The notes below the pieces were generated by a model. The model saw only the letters and a list, made by a program, of their open reading frames with translations. It made no database searches and had not been told where the DNA came from. DNA of 64,000 nt. Source: Lactarius indigo (Eukaryota > Basidiomycota > Agaricomycetes > Russulales > Russulaceae). The position numbers and the translations under genes are program-made. This document shows, piece after piece, positions 21,001-30,182 of this stretch (position 1 is the first letter of the stretch; every line of letters begins with the position of its first letter). The stretch covers positions 124,001 through 188,000 of the forward strand of contig JAFKAC010000020.1 in the NCBI GenBank assembly GCA_025766275.1, read 5' to 3'.

Positions 21001-24000
21001 GCTGAGATTGCCTTTGATAGTGGCTCATTTAAAATATCTATCAATCAAAAGTGTGTGGCCAAAGGCTACCTTGAGGACAACCTTTACTGGTTGGACGCAG
21101 CCAGCGTTGGCCTCAACGCCCACACAAAATCAAGTGCTGCCACACTTGATATCTGGCATCAACGCATGGGACACATCTCCTCTGCGGCGCTGAAGGCGCA
21201 TGGTCCCTCTGCCACTACTGGCATGAACATAGATAGCTCTATCACGGCCCACACAGTCTGCCGTGGGTGCGAGATGGGCAAGTCCACTCGCCAACCCTTT
21301 TCTGCGTCCTCCAACAAAAGGACAACTCGTCAATTTGAGATTGTGCACAGTGACCTCGCCGGTCCTATGCAGACTCAGTCCCTGCAAGGTTCGACGTACA
21401 CAGCCACCTTCATAGACGACCACACTAAGTTCACTGTGGTCCACTTCCTTAAGTCAAAGGATCAGTTTGCCAAGTCGCTGCAGATGTATTTGGCCTGGGG
21501 AGAAACCCAATCTGGCCATAAATTGCGCGCTCTGCACTCTGACCGCGGTGGCGAGTACATGTCGAGTGTCACGCAGGACATTCTTAAGCAGAAAGGGATA
21601 GAGCATCACCTCACGATGCCGGGTTCACCACAGTCCAACGGAAAAGCTGAGCGGTTTAACCGCACCATTATGGATAAGGCAATGTCCATGCTTCACACAG
21701 CTGGCATGTCTAAAGGCTTCTGGGAGCATGCAGTGTGCGCAGCTGTGCACATCTATAACCGCTCTCCAGTCCGTGGGCTTAAGTGGCGCACTCCCTATGA
21801 GCTCTGGCACTCTGGCAAAGTGCCCGATGTCTCACATCTTCGCGTCTTCGGATGCAAGGGGTACATGCATGTACCCGCTGATAAGCGTCGCAAATTGGAT
21901 GCGAAGGCCATTGAGGTCACGCTTATCGGGTTTGAGCCCGAATCTAAGGGCTATAAGCTCTGGGACCGCTCAACCCGCTCCGTCCGAGTGTCCAGGGATG
22001 TGACATTCGACGAGAGTAGCTTCCCGTCCCTCCAGGGTGTTGAGACACACCCCACACCTTCACCACCAGTCGTGCCTAGCACAACAGTGACTGCCGCGCC
22101 TCACCCACCGGCGTTACCACCAATGCGAGCCCCCTCCCCTGCACACTCCAGTAGTAGTGAGGAGGAGGATGTTGAAAAGCTCCTAGACCCCCCACAAGTC
22201 CAACCACGCCCCACCACTCCACCACCTGCTCTGCCGGCTCCGCCCACCACACCAAAGCGTGAGCAAGCCACTCCCACTTCTCCCCCGCCGCGTCCTAGTG
22301 CAACGCGCATTATGCGCCATGTCCCTCCTCCCTCACCAGAAATGCCTGGGGGATTTGAGGATCGTGCACAGCGTAGTCAGCTGTTGCGCGAAATGGACAA
22401 TGCACCAAGGCGCACTGCTCGTGTCCCTGTGCCTAATCCGCGTTACTTCAATGCGGACAATGCGGCATGGCGCGGCAGGCGTCTGGGGTATGCGGAGTTA
22501 CTGGCTGCTGCCTTTGTGGGCCGAGACCCTGCAACTTATGCAGAGGCCATGCGGTCTACAGCTGCAGATGAGTGGACTAAGGCGTGTCAGTATGAAATGG
22601 ACGCCCTTGCTAAGAATGGGACTTGGGAGTTAGTGGATCTCCCGCCTAATCGTAAGGCAGTAAAATCCAAATGGGTCTTCAAGCTCAAAGCGGATGGCCG
22701 CTACAGAGCTCGCTTGGTGGCTAAGGGATTCATGCAGATCCCTGGCGTAGATTTTGATGAAACCTTCTCTCCCGTCGCACGATTTGAGTCGCTACGTTTA
22801 CTTCTGGCGTTGGCCGCGCTGGAGGACTGGCACATCCATCAAATGGATGTTAAGTCTGCTTTTCTCAATGGCGTGCTTGACGAGGAGATATACATGGAGC
22901 AGCCACAAGGTTTCACTGTCACTGGCTCTGAGACGAAGGTGTGTCGCCTAGTTAAGGCAATCTATGGTCTCAAACAGGCCTCCCGCGCATGGAACTTGCA
23001 ATTCCATGGAGTGCTCACTGCACTCGGCTTTAAGCGGACGTTTGCTGATGCTGGCATATATGTGATGCCTCAACGCGAGGGGTATGATCCACTCTTCGTT
23101 ATTGTCTACGTTGACGACATCACTATACTGGGTCCCTCGTTGAGTGGAATCAAGCGTCTTAAGTCAGACTTGTCTGAACGCTATGAGATGACAGATCTCG
23201 GGGAGATAGAGTCCTATCTTGGTATGCGCATTGTGCGCGACCGCTCCCTTAGACGCATCGAAATAGATCAGTCTGGCTACATCAAGGATGTCCTTGAACG
23301 CTTTGGCATGTCTGATGCCACACCACACAACACACCCTTGCCCGCTGGTGCTGACGAGCACCTAGTTAAATATACGTCGCAGGCAACTGCCTCAGATATT
23401 TCCCACTACCAATCCTTGATTGGGAGTCTGCTTTATGTGCAGATTGGCACTAGGCCAGATATCTCCTTCGCTGTGTCACGTCTGGCGCAGTATGCAGCGA
23501 ATCCTTCACCACAACATCTGCGACTTGCGCAGTATGTCCTATCCTACCTAGTGGGAACTGTGGATATGCGTATTGTCTATGATGGCGCCAATGGCGATGG
23601 CCTCCACGGCTACACTGATTCCAGTCTGGCTGATCAGACTGATGACCGCCACTCAACCTCTGGTTATGTGTTCTTATTAGCTAACGGTGCAATAAGCTGG
23701 TCTTCGCGCAAGCAAAAGACTGTTGCCCAAAACACAACGGAAGCGGAATACATGGCCATGACCGACGCGGCTAACCAGGCTGCGTGGTATCAGAGCTTCC
23801 TCACGGAACTCGGGTACGAGGTCGACGACCCCATCCCACTTCATGGTGACAATAAGGGTGCCATTGACTTGGCCTTGAACCCTGTCACTGGGAGACGGTC
23901 TAAGCACATTGCCATATGGCATCATGTCATTCGGGAGTACATCGAAAAGGGAACCATCACCCTCATTAGAACTCCTACTGTAGATATGGTTGCGGACGGC

Positions 24001-25565
24001 TTCACGAAGTCACTACCGCATGTCCTGCTGCAGAAGCACAATGATGACATGGGACTTATGTGTACTTAGATTGTAGATCACGGGGAGATGTTGATAAGTG
24101 ACCCTTGCGCACTTAGCGGCTCGTACGGACCGGACTTGCAGCATGGACTGCTTTAGATTAGATATACAGGACTTGTAGATTAAATACTGTTTGATCTGTA
24201 CAATCTGGACTTACTATTGCATCACACATGACATCACTGTACTTCTATGACATCATACACCCGGACTCTGCGTTGTATAACGCCTTTGTACTTTCCTTTG
24301 TTCCGTACTTAGCTTTATCTTTATTATGATGTCACTATGATATCATTTGCTTCTGGACTCTCCTTATTCTTTCTTTCCTTGTTCTCAGAACGTCCACTCC
24401 TTTGTCCGTTTGTAGAACAATACTTCCTTGTACTGCGTGACTTAGTGTTACAACCCTTGTACAGTGTCACTACCAGAAAGTGTATAAGTAGAGTACCATG
24501 TACGCTCCTGGTCCACATCAGTTCTCACTGCTTGTGTGCCAGGTAAGCTCCCGTCTCTCCAATGTAACAACATCAGTTCTCACTGCTTGTGTGCCAGACT
24601 TCATCTGCTTCACTCTGCTAGACTTCCCTGTTGCTGCTTCCAGCCACCCTGATATATCTCACCACAGTCTTCTTGTCACTGTGAGTATATCCTTCTTGTG
24701 TGCTGTTCATCATATCTCACTGTCACAGTTCCTCTGCGGCACCATTGAGCGCCAGCCTGACAGTTCGCTCATCGAACTGCAGGTGGAACTTTGGGAAGTA
24801 TATGGTGTCGAGGTGTCGCTTCCAACAATTCTGCGTTCCCTCCGAAGGAAGGGATACACGATGAAATTGGTATGTTTTCATTCATCCGAGTTGGGTCCAA
24901 GTCCAATCAGATGGCTCATATAACGTCAACGACAGATCACACGTTGTTCCCTTGAGCGTAATGAACAAGACCGCAGGGAGTTCATGGACCTCATCACTGC
25001 ACATTTTCGCGCAGAACAGCTCGTCTTCGCTGACGAGAGCCACTTCAATCAACTGACGCTAAGGAGGCAGCATGCGTGGTCCATTCGTGGCGAGCGCGCC
25101 TCTCGCTACGAGTTTCTCCTTCGCGGAACCAAGTATTCAATATTACCTGCTATCTCCCTGGATGGGATCCTACACCTTGAGGTTGTCGAGAACGCCATTA
25201 CTGGCGACATTTTTCAGCAATTCGTTGAAGGCCTGCTCCCGCGCATGAACGAATGGCCAATGCCCAATTCGGTCCTCGTTGTCGACAATGCAGCCATTCA
25301 CAAAGTCGCAGGGATTCGTGAACTGGTCGAGGGACGTGGCGCTCGCCTCGTTTACCTTCCCACATATTCCCCGGATTTCAACCCAATCGAGTTGGCATTC
25401 TCGTCCATCAAGGCTTGGCTGCGCGCAAATCGTGCTCGCATCACTGCAGACATCGAGGCCGGTGATGGCAGCGTCTACAACACATTCTGGGCAGCCGTCC
25501 ACTCTGTCACGGCGGACAATGCAAAGGGCTGGTATACCCACTGTGGGTACCAAGTCCCTCCATAG
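18091..25565 (+). CDS. Tc1-like (DD34E) transposase, intron 1 invaded by a retrotransposon
   Basis: Exons 18091-18300, 24729-24869 and 24936-25565 splice in phase to 326 residues. The N-terminus is a helix-turn-helix DNA-binding region (LRDSEISDITGISIRSLKRF, GRPRAL). The catalytic acids are Asp in FADESHF, Asp in VVDNAAIH and Glu in SPDFNPIEL. The last two are separated by 34 residues, which places it in the Tc1 DD34E class that inserts at TA. Intron 1 begins gtatgt at 18301 and ends cacag at 24728. It contains the whole Copia element (18343-24712). Removing that element and one copy of its 5-bp target duplication leaves a normal 53-nt intron. Coding sequence is undamaged, but correct splicing now spans 6.4 kb. 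Terminal inverted repeats of the Tc1 element itself were not found with confidence. Confidence 0.88.
18338..18342. repeat. Target site duplication TATCT (left)
   Basis: The same five bases directly follow the right LTR at 24713-24717. This marks the integrase target duplication of the Copia insertion. Confidence 0.92.
18343..18968 (+). repeat. 5' LTR of the Copia element
   Basis: Starts TG and ends CA. A TATA box (tataagta, about 18737) suggests the transcription start. It contains an internal direct repeat of about 28 bp (catcagttctcactgcttg..., near 18770 and 18823). Confidence 0.95.
18969..18983 (+). promoter_or_regulatory. Primer-binding site matching the initiator tRNA-Met anticodon arm
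   Basis: The bases directly after the 5' LTR are ggttatgggccc. They are complementary to the conserved anticodon stem-loop of eukaryotic initiator tRNA-Met (GGGCCCATAACC), not to a tRNA 3' end. Drosophila copia is known to prime from a half-molecule of this tRNA, and this element appears to do the same. Confidence 0.75.
18984..19746 (+). other. Copia 5' leader
   Basis: About 760 bp between the primer-binding site and the polyprotein start, expected to hold packaging signals. No gene is recognised in it. Confidence 0.6.
19747..24069 (+). CDS. Copia Gag-Pol polyprotein
   Basis: A single 1440-residue frame with Copia domain order. Gag occupies the first ~300 residues and ends with a CCHC zinc knuckle (CHYCNKKGHIKPDC, about 267-280). 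The aspartic protease follows (WMMDSGATHH, about 340). A pre-integrase zinc region contains WHQRMGHIS. The integrase catalytic acids are in HSDLAGP (about 535), HSDRGGEY (about 598) and NGKAERFNR (about 635). The reverse transcriptase contains SKWVFKLK, LVAKGF and the active-site YVDD (about 1121). RNase H contains YTDSSLADQ, SRKQKTVAQ and TEAEY. The order integrase before reverse transcriptase defines Ty1/Copia rather than Gypsy. There is no frameshift or stop. A Pro-rich spacer lies between integrase and reverse transcriptase. Confidence 0.97.
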   Translation: MSGSSSTPAAGAGAPPSPTGGSAGGSLPPPSGSTPSTRLSQAHSANFGMPSGIHLTQFDGTGWNEWSGTIEAILTLHKAEDVFTLDTPPSGITTDEWDSVQRRSKAYLRLYLKPDVYSLVADNIVYATFKAKWDKLRDVYAGASGSTTIFNLWIQLTQARLDDSAPMAAQLAKLNELRVALSNAQMGVSDVQYCLILLHALPPSYEVLASTILASGAPSTLKHAEIIARIVSEEARRAGPSGSSLNKVAPVKSTGKKGKKDHSGLTCHYCNKKGHIKPDCRKKKKDEADAKEKEKAGNKAANSHILVPTTASIKEVEEPAIDWASQSISVALYAASRVRWMMDSGATHHITPHRSDFKDYTPTKGTVRLGDKSTIDQVGVRSVVFTTSQGISITLSNVLHLPQVKTRFLSTRALAQKGAEIAFDSGSFKISINQKCVAKGYLEDNLYWLDAASVGLNAHTKSSAATLDIWHQRMGHISSAALKAHGPSATTGMNIDSSITAHTVCRGCEMGKSTRQPFSASSNKRTTRQFEIVHSDLAGPMQTQSLQGSTYTATFIDDHTKFTVVHFLKSKDQFAKSLQMYLAWGETQSGHKLRALHSDRGGEYMSSVTQDILKQKGIEHHLTMPGSPQSNGKAERFNRTIMDKAMSMLHTAGMSKGFWEHAVCAAVHIYNRSPVRGLKWRTPYELWHSGKVPDVSHLRVFGCKGYMHVPADKRRKLDAKAIEVTLIGFEPESKGYKLWDRSTRSVRVSRDVTFDESSFPSLQGVETHPTPSPPVVPSTTVTAAPHPPALPPMRAPSPAHSSSSEEEDVEKLLDPPQVQPRPTTPPPALPAPPTTPKREQATPTSPPPRPSATRIMRHVPPPSPEMPGGFEDRAQRSQLLREMDNAPRRTARVPVPNPRYFNADNAAWRGRRLGYAELLAAAFVGRDPATYAEAMRSTAADEWTKACQYEMDALAKNGTWELVDLPPNRKAVKSKWVFKLKADGRYRARLVAKGFMQIPGVDFDETFSPVARFESLRLLLALAALEDWHIHQMDVKSAFLNGVLDEEIYMEQPQGFTVTGSETKVCRLVKAIYGLKQASRAWNLQFHGVLTALGFKRTFADAGIYVMPQREGYDPLFVIVYVDDITILGPSLSGIKRLKSDLSERYEMTDLGEIESYLGMRIVRDRSLRRIEIDQSGYIKDVLERFGMSDATPHNTPLPAGADEHLVKYTSQATASDISHYQSLIGSLLYVQIGTRPDISFAVSRLAQYAANPSPQHLRLAQYVLSYLVGTVDMRIVYDGANGDGLHGYTDSSLADQTDDRHSTSGYVFLLANGAISWSSRKQKTVAQNTTEAEYMAMTDAANQAAWYQSFLTELGYEVDDPIPLHGDNKGAIDLALNPVTGRRSKHIAIWHHVIREYIEKGTITLIRTPTVDMVADGFTKSLPHVLLQKHNDDMGLMCT
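24080..24088 (+). promoter_or_regulatory. Polypurine tract
   Basis: The purine-rich sequence acggggaga abuts the 3' LTR and is in the right place to prime plus-strand synthesis. Confidence 0.7.
24089..24712 (+). repeat. 3' LTR of the Copia element
   Basis: Same sequence as the 5' LTR except for a missing CT in the cttcatctctgc segment. Followed directly by the TATCT target duplication. Confidence 0.95.
24713..24717. repeat. Target site duplication TATCT (right)
   Basis: Identical to 18338-18342. Eleven bases later the transposase intron ends at cacag. Confidence 0.92.
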
Positions 25566-25716
25566 TTTTTTTATATATATACTTGTGCACGTGGATTGTT
25601 GGAGAAAAATTTGATTTCGATAGCCTATGTACAGCAGTACGGGTGCATCAAACCTCAAGGAGGGAAAGCTACCGCTGCATGCTACAAGTTGTATGTACGC
25701 GACGCGGCTTGGGGTG

Positions 25717-25755
25717 ACATGTCACATGTCACATGTCACATGTCACATGTCACAT
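25717..25755. repeat. Short tandem repeat, 7-bp unit acatgtc
   Basis: About five and a half perfect copies of acatgtc lie just past the transposase and next to the 3' end of the minus-strand gene. The unit is nearly palindromic (acatgt), so the array could form cruciforms. Confidence 0.85.
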
Positions 25756-25768
25756 TTGACAAAGCACC

Positions 25769-27818
25769 TCACACTTCATATGACGTTGCTCTGTCACCAT
25801 CCACATCCGACTTGACTCCATCCACCACCGTCTCATCGTCTGAAACTTCAATCACCTCGTCCAGGTGATCTTCTTCAAGTAACCCCTCTGTTTCCTGCTG
25901 AGAAAGTGAGTTATCTTCAGTAGTGTCGTCGCTCTCCCTTGGTTCCACTAAACCAAGAGGGATGAAAAGGTCGTAGCAAAAGTGTTGGAGACGGCGGGCA
26001 AGATCATGGGTGAGATCCCCAAACGACGCGAGGATTGAGATTGGAAGTGAGTACAGGATCACTGAATCCGTAATACCAAGTTCCGTTAATTCTTCCTCTA
26101 GGTCGACGTATTTCAGGCCAATGGCCGGGTCTTGTGCATCCATGAGCCGTAGCAGCTCCATCACCGTCGGCACCCTCAATTCTGCAAGGCAATCAAGAAG
26201 GATCAAAATACGTGAGGGCGGCGTTTGTGTACTGGGCCCCGCTACGCTTGGCGGTGTGGCACGTGAAGAGTCACGGTCGACACAAGTGACACGCGATGGA
26301 CCTGGAGTGGGCATTGACACAGTCGAGACTTGGTGCGTTGCTTGCACCATTGGATTCTCTGTTCCTACTGCAGGTGTGATATTGACCGAGACGTGGACCT
26401 CGGGCGTTGCACGAACGGTCCGAGCCTTTTTTGTCGGCGGATAGTCGTATTTATTGAGGTTCGGCGGGGTATACACCGTCGTATTTTCGAGTGACTGGAA
26501 AAATAGGTGAGTTTTCCCATCGCATCCGCTCGACTTCACGCTGCTTACTATCTGCTTTGCCCACAGACTCATCTCTTCGTGGGTTAACTCTTCATGCTCT
26601 CCACTTGTGCTCTCGACTAGGCAGTATGTTCGTTTTCCGGGTCTAGAGTGCTTCTCACAGGCGACGTGTTGCTGCAATTGGATGAGGCAGCCCAATTGTC
26701 GTACCATTTCTGGACTTGGCGCCGGGGGGATGTCGTCTTCGCGACGGTGCTTCCCCTTCCCCTTCCCCTTGGTGTTCTGCACCTTCGCGTGTGTGTGCTG
26801 TGGATATGAAAGGTCGGTGTATATTTTCGTTACACACCATGATACTCACCTTATCTTTGACTTCCATGGACACCGCACGCGTCCGCGCTGAATGCGCCTT
26901 TTCTTTCAGCTTGGCAATTGCATCCATCCAGTCAAACTCGGACCCAAGCTCCGACCACGCGTGTCCACCTCCACTGATCCGGAACATGATACGTACCCCA
27001 CTGCGTGGCCTATTGAGGCAACGGCAGACTTCCTCATGGAAGTCTGCCCATATCATGTCGGTCTGTGCGGTGAACGCGTGTTTGATGTGGTCATCGACCA
27101 CCTCCGTCTGGAATCGCCAAACTTCAAGCTGTCAGCTGCTGACTTCCTACCGCCAAGGTACGTGACGCTCACCCCCATCACTGACTTCCTTGTTAGGGTA
27201 GGTTCTGCCCGGCCGGGTACTTACAGTCGACGATGGGGTGGCATTGTTCGTGCCCACACCCCCATCTCTCTGGGCCGCTCTTGGATCCTGGCGCCTAGGA
27301 ATGTTTTGATCGACAGGTCCCGGCACCAATCCTGGCAGAGGTACCAATGGGTATTGGGGATAACCCCATGGAGGAAAGGGCCCGGCGCCGATGTTGAGAC
27401 CATATGGGTTATGGTGCATTCCCGGCGGGTACACTGGAGGGTAGGATGCACCACCCAGACGCGCATAGGTTGGTGGCGTGTTCATCGCTGGACCAGCCAA
27501 ACTGTACTGATCACCAATTTGACTAGGAGGGCCTACCACTGGCGGCAGGTGTGGAGATGGCGGAGGTGGCAGTGGCGGTAGTGGTAGCGAGGGAGTCTGA
27601 AGTGGGCAATGGCTCTCGGGTAGTGGCAGTGGCAGCGGTGGCTGTAACGCCGCCACGGCGTTAGCTCGACTTGAGCTCGAGAGAGGCGATAACAACTTAA
27701 CGCGGATGTATGCTTGACACGACGACGCGAAGGCCCGTGTGCTTGCCTGTAGTGAATACGCGAAGGTACACCGGCAAGACTTATATCTATCTTCCTTGTC
27801 ACAAACGAAGTTGGACAC
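25769..27818 (-). CDS. Uncharacterised Agaricomycete protein, proline-rich N-terminus
   Basis: Exons (minus) 27225-27818, 26850-27128 and 25769-26782 are in phase and give 628 residues. The N-terminal ~200 residues are Pro-rich with runs such as PLPPLPPPPSPHLPP. The exon-2 region (DMIWADFHEEVCRCLNRP, then FRISGGGHAW and AHSARTRAVSMEV) resembles a compact domain that I recall from many Agaricomycete hypothetical proteins. Exon 3 contains a Lys/Gly-rich start, a QLQQHVACEKHS block, a Pro/Thr/Ser-rich linker, a helical block resembling a SAM-like fold (VPTVMELLRLMDAQ) and a very acidic C-terminus. The acceptor before exon 3 is a weak AAG. No enzyme motif is seen. Function unknown; paralogues of this type are often found near mobile elements. 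Confidence 0.65.
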
Positions 27819-28599
27819 CGAGTTGAGATTCAGAGAGAGACGAGAGAGAGAGAGAGATCACAATGAAGAAGCAAACAAGTGGCGATTCAAGAAGACCAAG
27901 ATGGCGTATCTTGGTCTTCACAAGACAAGTTAAATACAGTTCGAGCGGGCTTAGAAGCGCCGCTATGAGTCACGGTAAGTAAGCGTCCAACGTATCGCAG
28001 AAACAACGCGAACCCTAATACTACTAGTACCAGTACTAGTGGCGTTGGTCATCAGTCAGCTATCGTACCCTATCGCCTATCGCACCGCCGTATCACCGTA
28101 AGTAAGTCCGCAACTAATCTACCTTACCGCCGTAGTTGCAACCGGTACAGTAAGGGTCCTACTCGTCGTACCACAATACAGAAAGTCCGAAACGTGACAG
28201 TGGCAGTCCAGGCGTTGCTACAGGTATGTCTGAGGATGGCCGCGACACATGCAGGATGACCTTGCGCACACGGGGTCGTGGCTGACTGGCTTCTGGTGTT
28301 TCAGGGGTACTAGGGGGGGACATTGGCATCAAGCTACGGTAAGTCCGCGAACCCCTTTGATCCCAATCCTACTACTATTTATACTCTACACTTTTCAGAG
28401 TTTACCTTTTCGTGTTGCACTGTCGAGTTGTGCTCTCCCCCTCCTCACCCTCACGGCCACTCATCACGTGCCACACCCCGACCTCGGCCCCAAATGCCGT
28501 CGCAAGGGCCAACAATTGTGGCTATGGGCGGCACTGACAATGCAAGTCGTGTGATGCATATGCCGTGAAAATGTCAAGTGAGGCGTTACACATGGCCTT
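27819..28599. other. Spacer with a GA-repeat
   Basis: A GA/CT microsatellite lies at about 27831-27857, upstream of the minus-strand gene, and could be part of its promoter. The remainder is repetitive in short words (ccgtatcacc, tactagta). No confident gene. Confidence 0.4.
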
Positions 28600-28842
28600 T
28601 TGTGGTGGGTCCACTTCCTCTGTTCTCAAGCCGACATGTGTCTTGAGCTCACTCAAATTTCTGTCTGGGATATACGCGCTACCCTTCAAGACCTCGGCAG
28701 CAAGTCCTTCAAGTTTTATGCTGCGCATGAGTTGTACTCGCCAACTTCGAATTTCCTCATCAACAAGTTGACAGCGGGATTCATACTGTATATTCAATAT
28801 GAAGTTTTTTCCTGTCCCGTGCTCGCACTAGACCGAATGTAA
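28600..28842 (+). other. Possible coding remnant
   Basis: An 80-codon frame reads as folded-protein-like sequence (LTQISVWDIRATLQDLGSKS, FYAAHELYSPTSNFL). No matching start or flanking exons could be assigned. It may be an exon of an undetected gene or a decayed copy. Confidence 0.25.
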
Positions 28843-29224
28843 ATTTTATTCACAAACGATTTCCAAAACCAATAAGTAGGATGTATAATTTCATTTATTA
28901 ATTATTATGATTATGTTTTGTGAGAAAGAAACTCGGCATGATCACCGAGATGCCCATTCAACCCCCGCCTGTATGTGTAGTGTTGTAAAAATCGGCAAGT
29001 GTTATGAAAACCGCAATATGAAAAGCGCTGTAGTTACCTACTTGCGACCACTCCTCGGTCCGCATTGTGCGGCGTCTCGACAGAAAGTTATACCGGTGCG
29101 TCCCTCATTCAGAGAGGCCGTTATCTCGTCTCAAAGAAAAATTAACGTATGGCTTGCAGCAATTGAAACGCGTCTGAAATTTACGGGGAAACGTAGAGCT
29201 CGACAATGAGATTTCATTTTCGGC
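28843..29224. other. A+T-rich spacer
   Basis: A+T-rich around 28840-28915. No gene seen. Confidence 0.35.
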
Positions 29225-29960
29225 ATGAGTGCTCGTCACCACCTTCTCGAATCCAAATACAGGGACTTTGTCACCGACCGGTTGAATGCGTAGAAAGCTT
29301 GGGAGGCGTCTGGCAGACATCCGTGGTCTGCTTGACAGGCTAGGTGCCTCTATGCTATCCGTAAAGGACTTGGAGGTGTGTCGCTATGTGTATGCCGGAA
29401 TCCCTTTATTGAATTCCCTTCCTTTGTAGCGGGTCGCCTCTAAGGCCCGAGCCCTCGCGTCTAGAGCCATTCCCTCCTTCCTACCGTGCTACGTCCGTCC
29501 CAATCCGTCACCGGAAAACCCCATCTGCCAACGATCCAACGCCTTGCACCACCCTCACACGTCAGGTCAGGTCTTCTCACCACTGAGGATGCGAAGGCTC
29601 CCACAACAATAGCAGCGGCGGACGTCAGCCTGCTCCTTGGCTCTGCCGCCGGATCGGAGGCCGTCTACGACCGGGGCACGCAACAGGGGGAGACAACGCG
29701 ACGCCAGCATTTGCGGCGCAGGAGGTGCTGGCAGCGCAGCTAGCGCAAATGGTGGGTTAGCGCGGCTGCAACGGAATGCGGAGCACTTCCCCAGCGCGCT
29801 GGCGGCGGACCAGGGGGTGAGCGCCGCGGAGAAGGTGGGCGTGGACCTGGACATGATGAAGTAGGAGCACGTGCAGCTGTGGGACCACCGCGGGAAGGCA
29901 CTCGGAACGACGGGTCTGACGATACCAAGTGCCGTCATCCGTCGCGATTGTGCTTTTGGT
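29225..29960 (+). pseudogene. Decayed gene of unknown family
   Basis: Coherent peptides occur in order on the plus strand but in different frames. MSARHHLLESKYRDFVTD starts at 29226. A helical, Leu/Arg-rich block follows (RRLADIRGLLDRLGASM, 29300-29370). The last block reads LARLQRNAEHFPSALAADQG and VGVDLDMMK, then an in-frame TAG near 29862, then EHVQLWDHRGKALGTT. The open sequence on both sides of the TAG suggests a nonsense mutation. I do not recognise the parent protein. Some frame changes might be introns. Confidence 0.4.
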
Positions 29961-30182
29961 CATATTTTTGTCATCGGTTCGCATGAGAGGCCATGGGAAA
30001 TGAACCAGTTACTTTTCCGATTGTTCTGTGTGTGTGTCGGTGAATTTGTCGCTCGACAAACTCACGTCACCTGGTGGCAACGAGTCGGCACCTTGCTTAG
30101 CGCGTGTACTGCCTCAATGAGTCATTCTCAACTAGAAGCACGTCACATTACACTTCGGATCACCTATAAAAAAATACACGGA

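Larger units (their letters stand above)
18343..24712 (+). mobile_element. Complete Ty1/Copia LTR retrotransposon
   Basis: Two near-identical LTRs, each starting TGTTGATA and ending TTCATCA, enclose a primer-binding site, a leader, a single uninterrupted polyprotein frame and a purine tract. The 5-bp duplication TATCT flanks the element. The element is 6370 bp. The LTRs differ by a 2-bp insertion/deletion only (626 versus 624 bp) as far as I can read. The insertion is therefore recent, and the element is probably competent to move. It sits within intron 1 of a Tc1-like transposase, in the same orientation. Confidence 0.96.
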
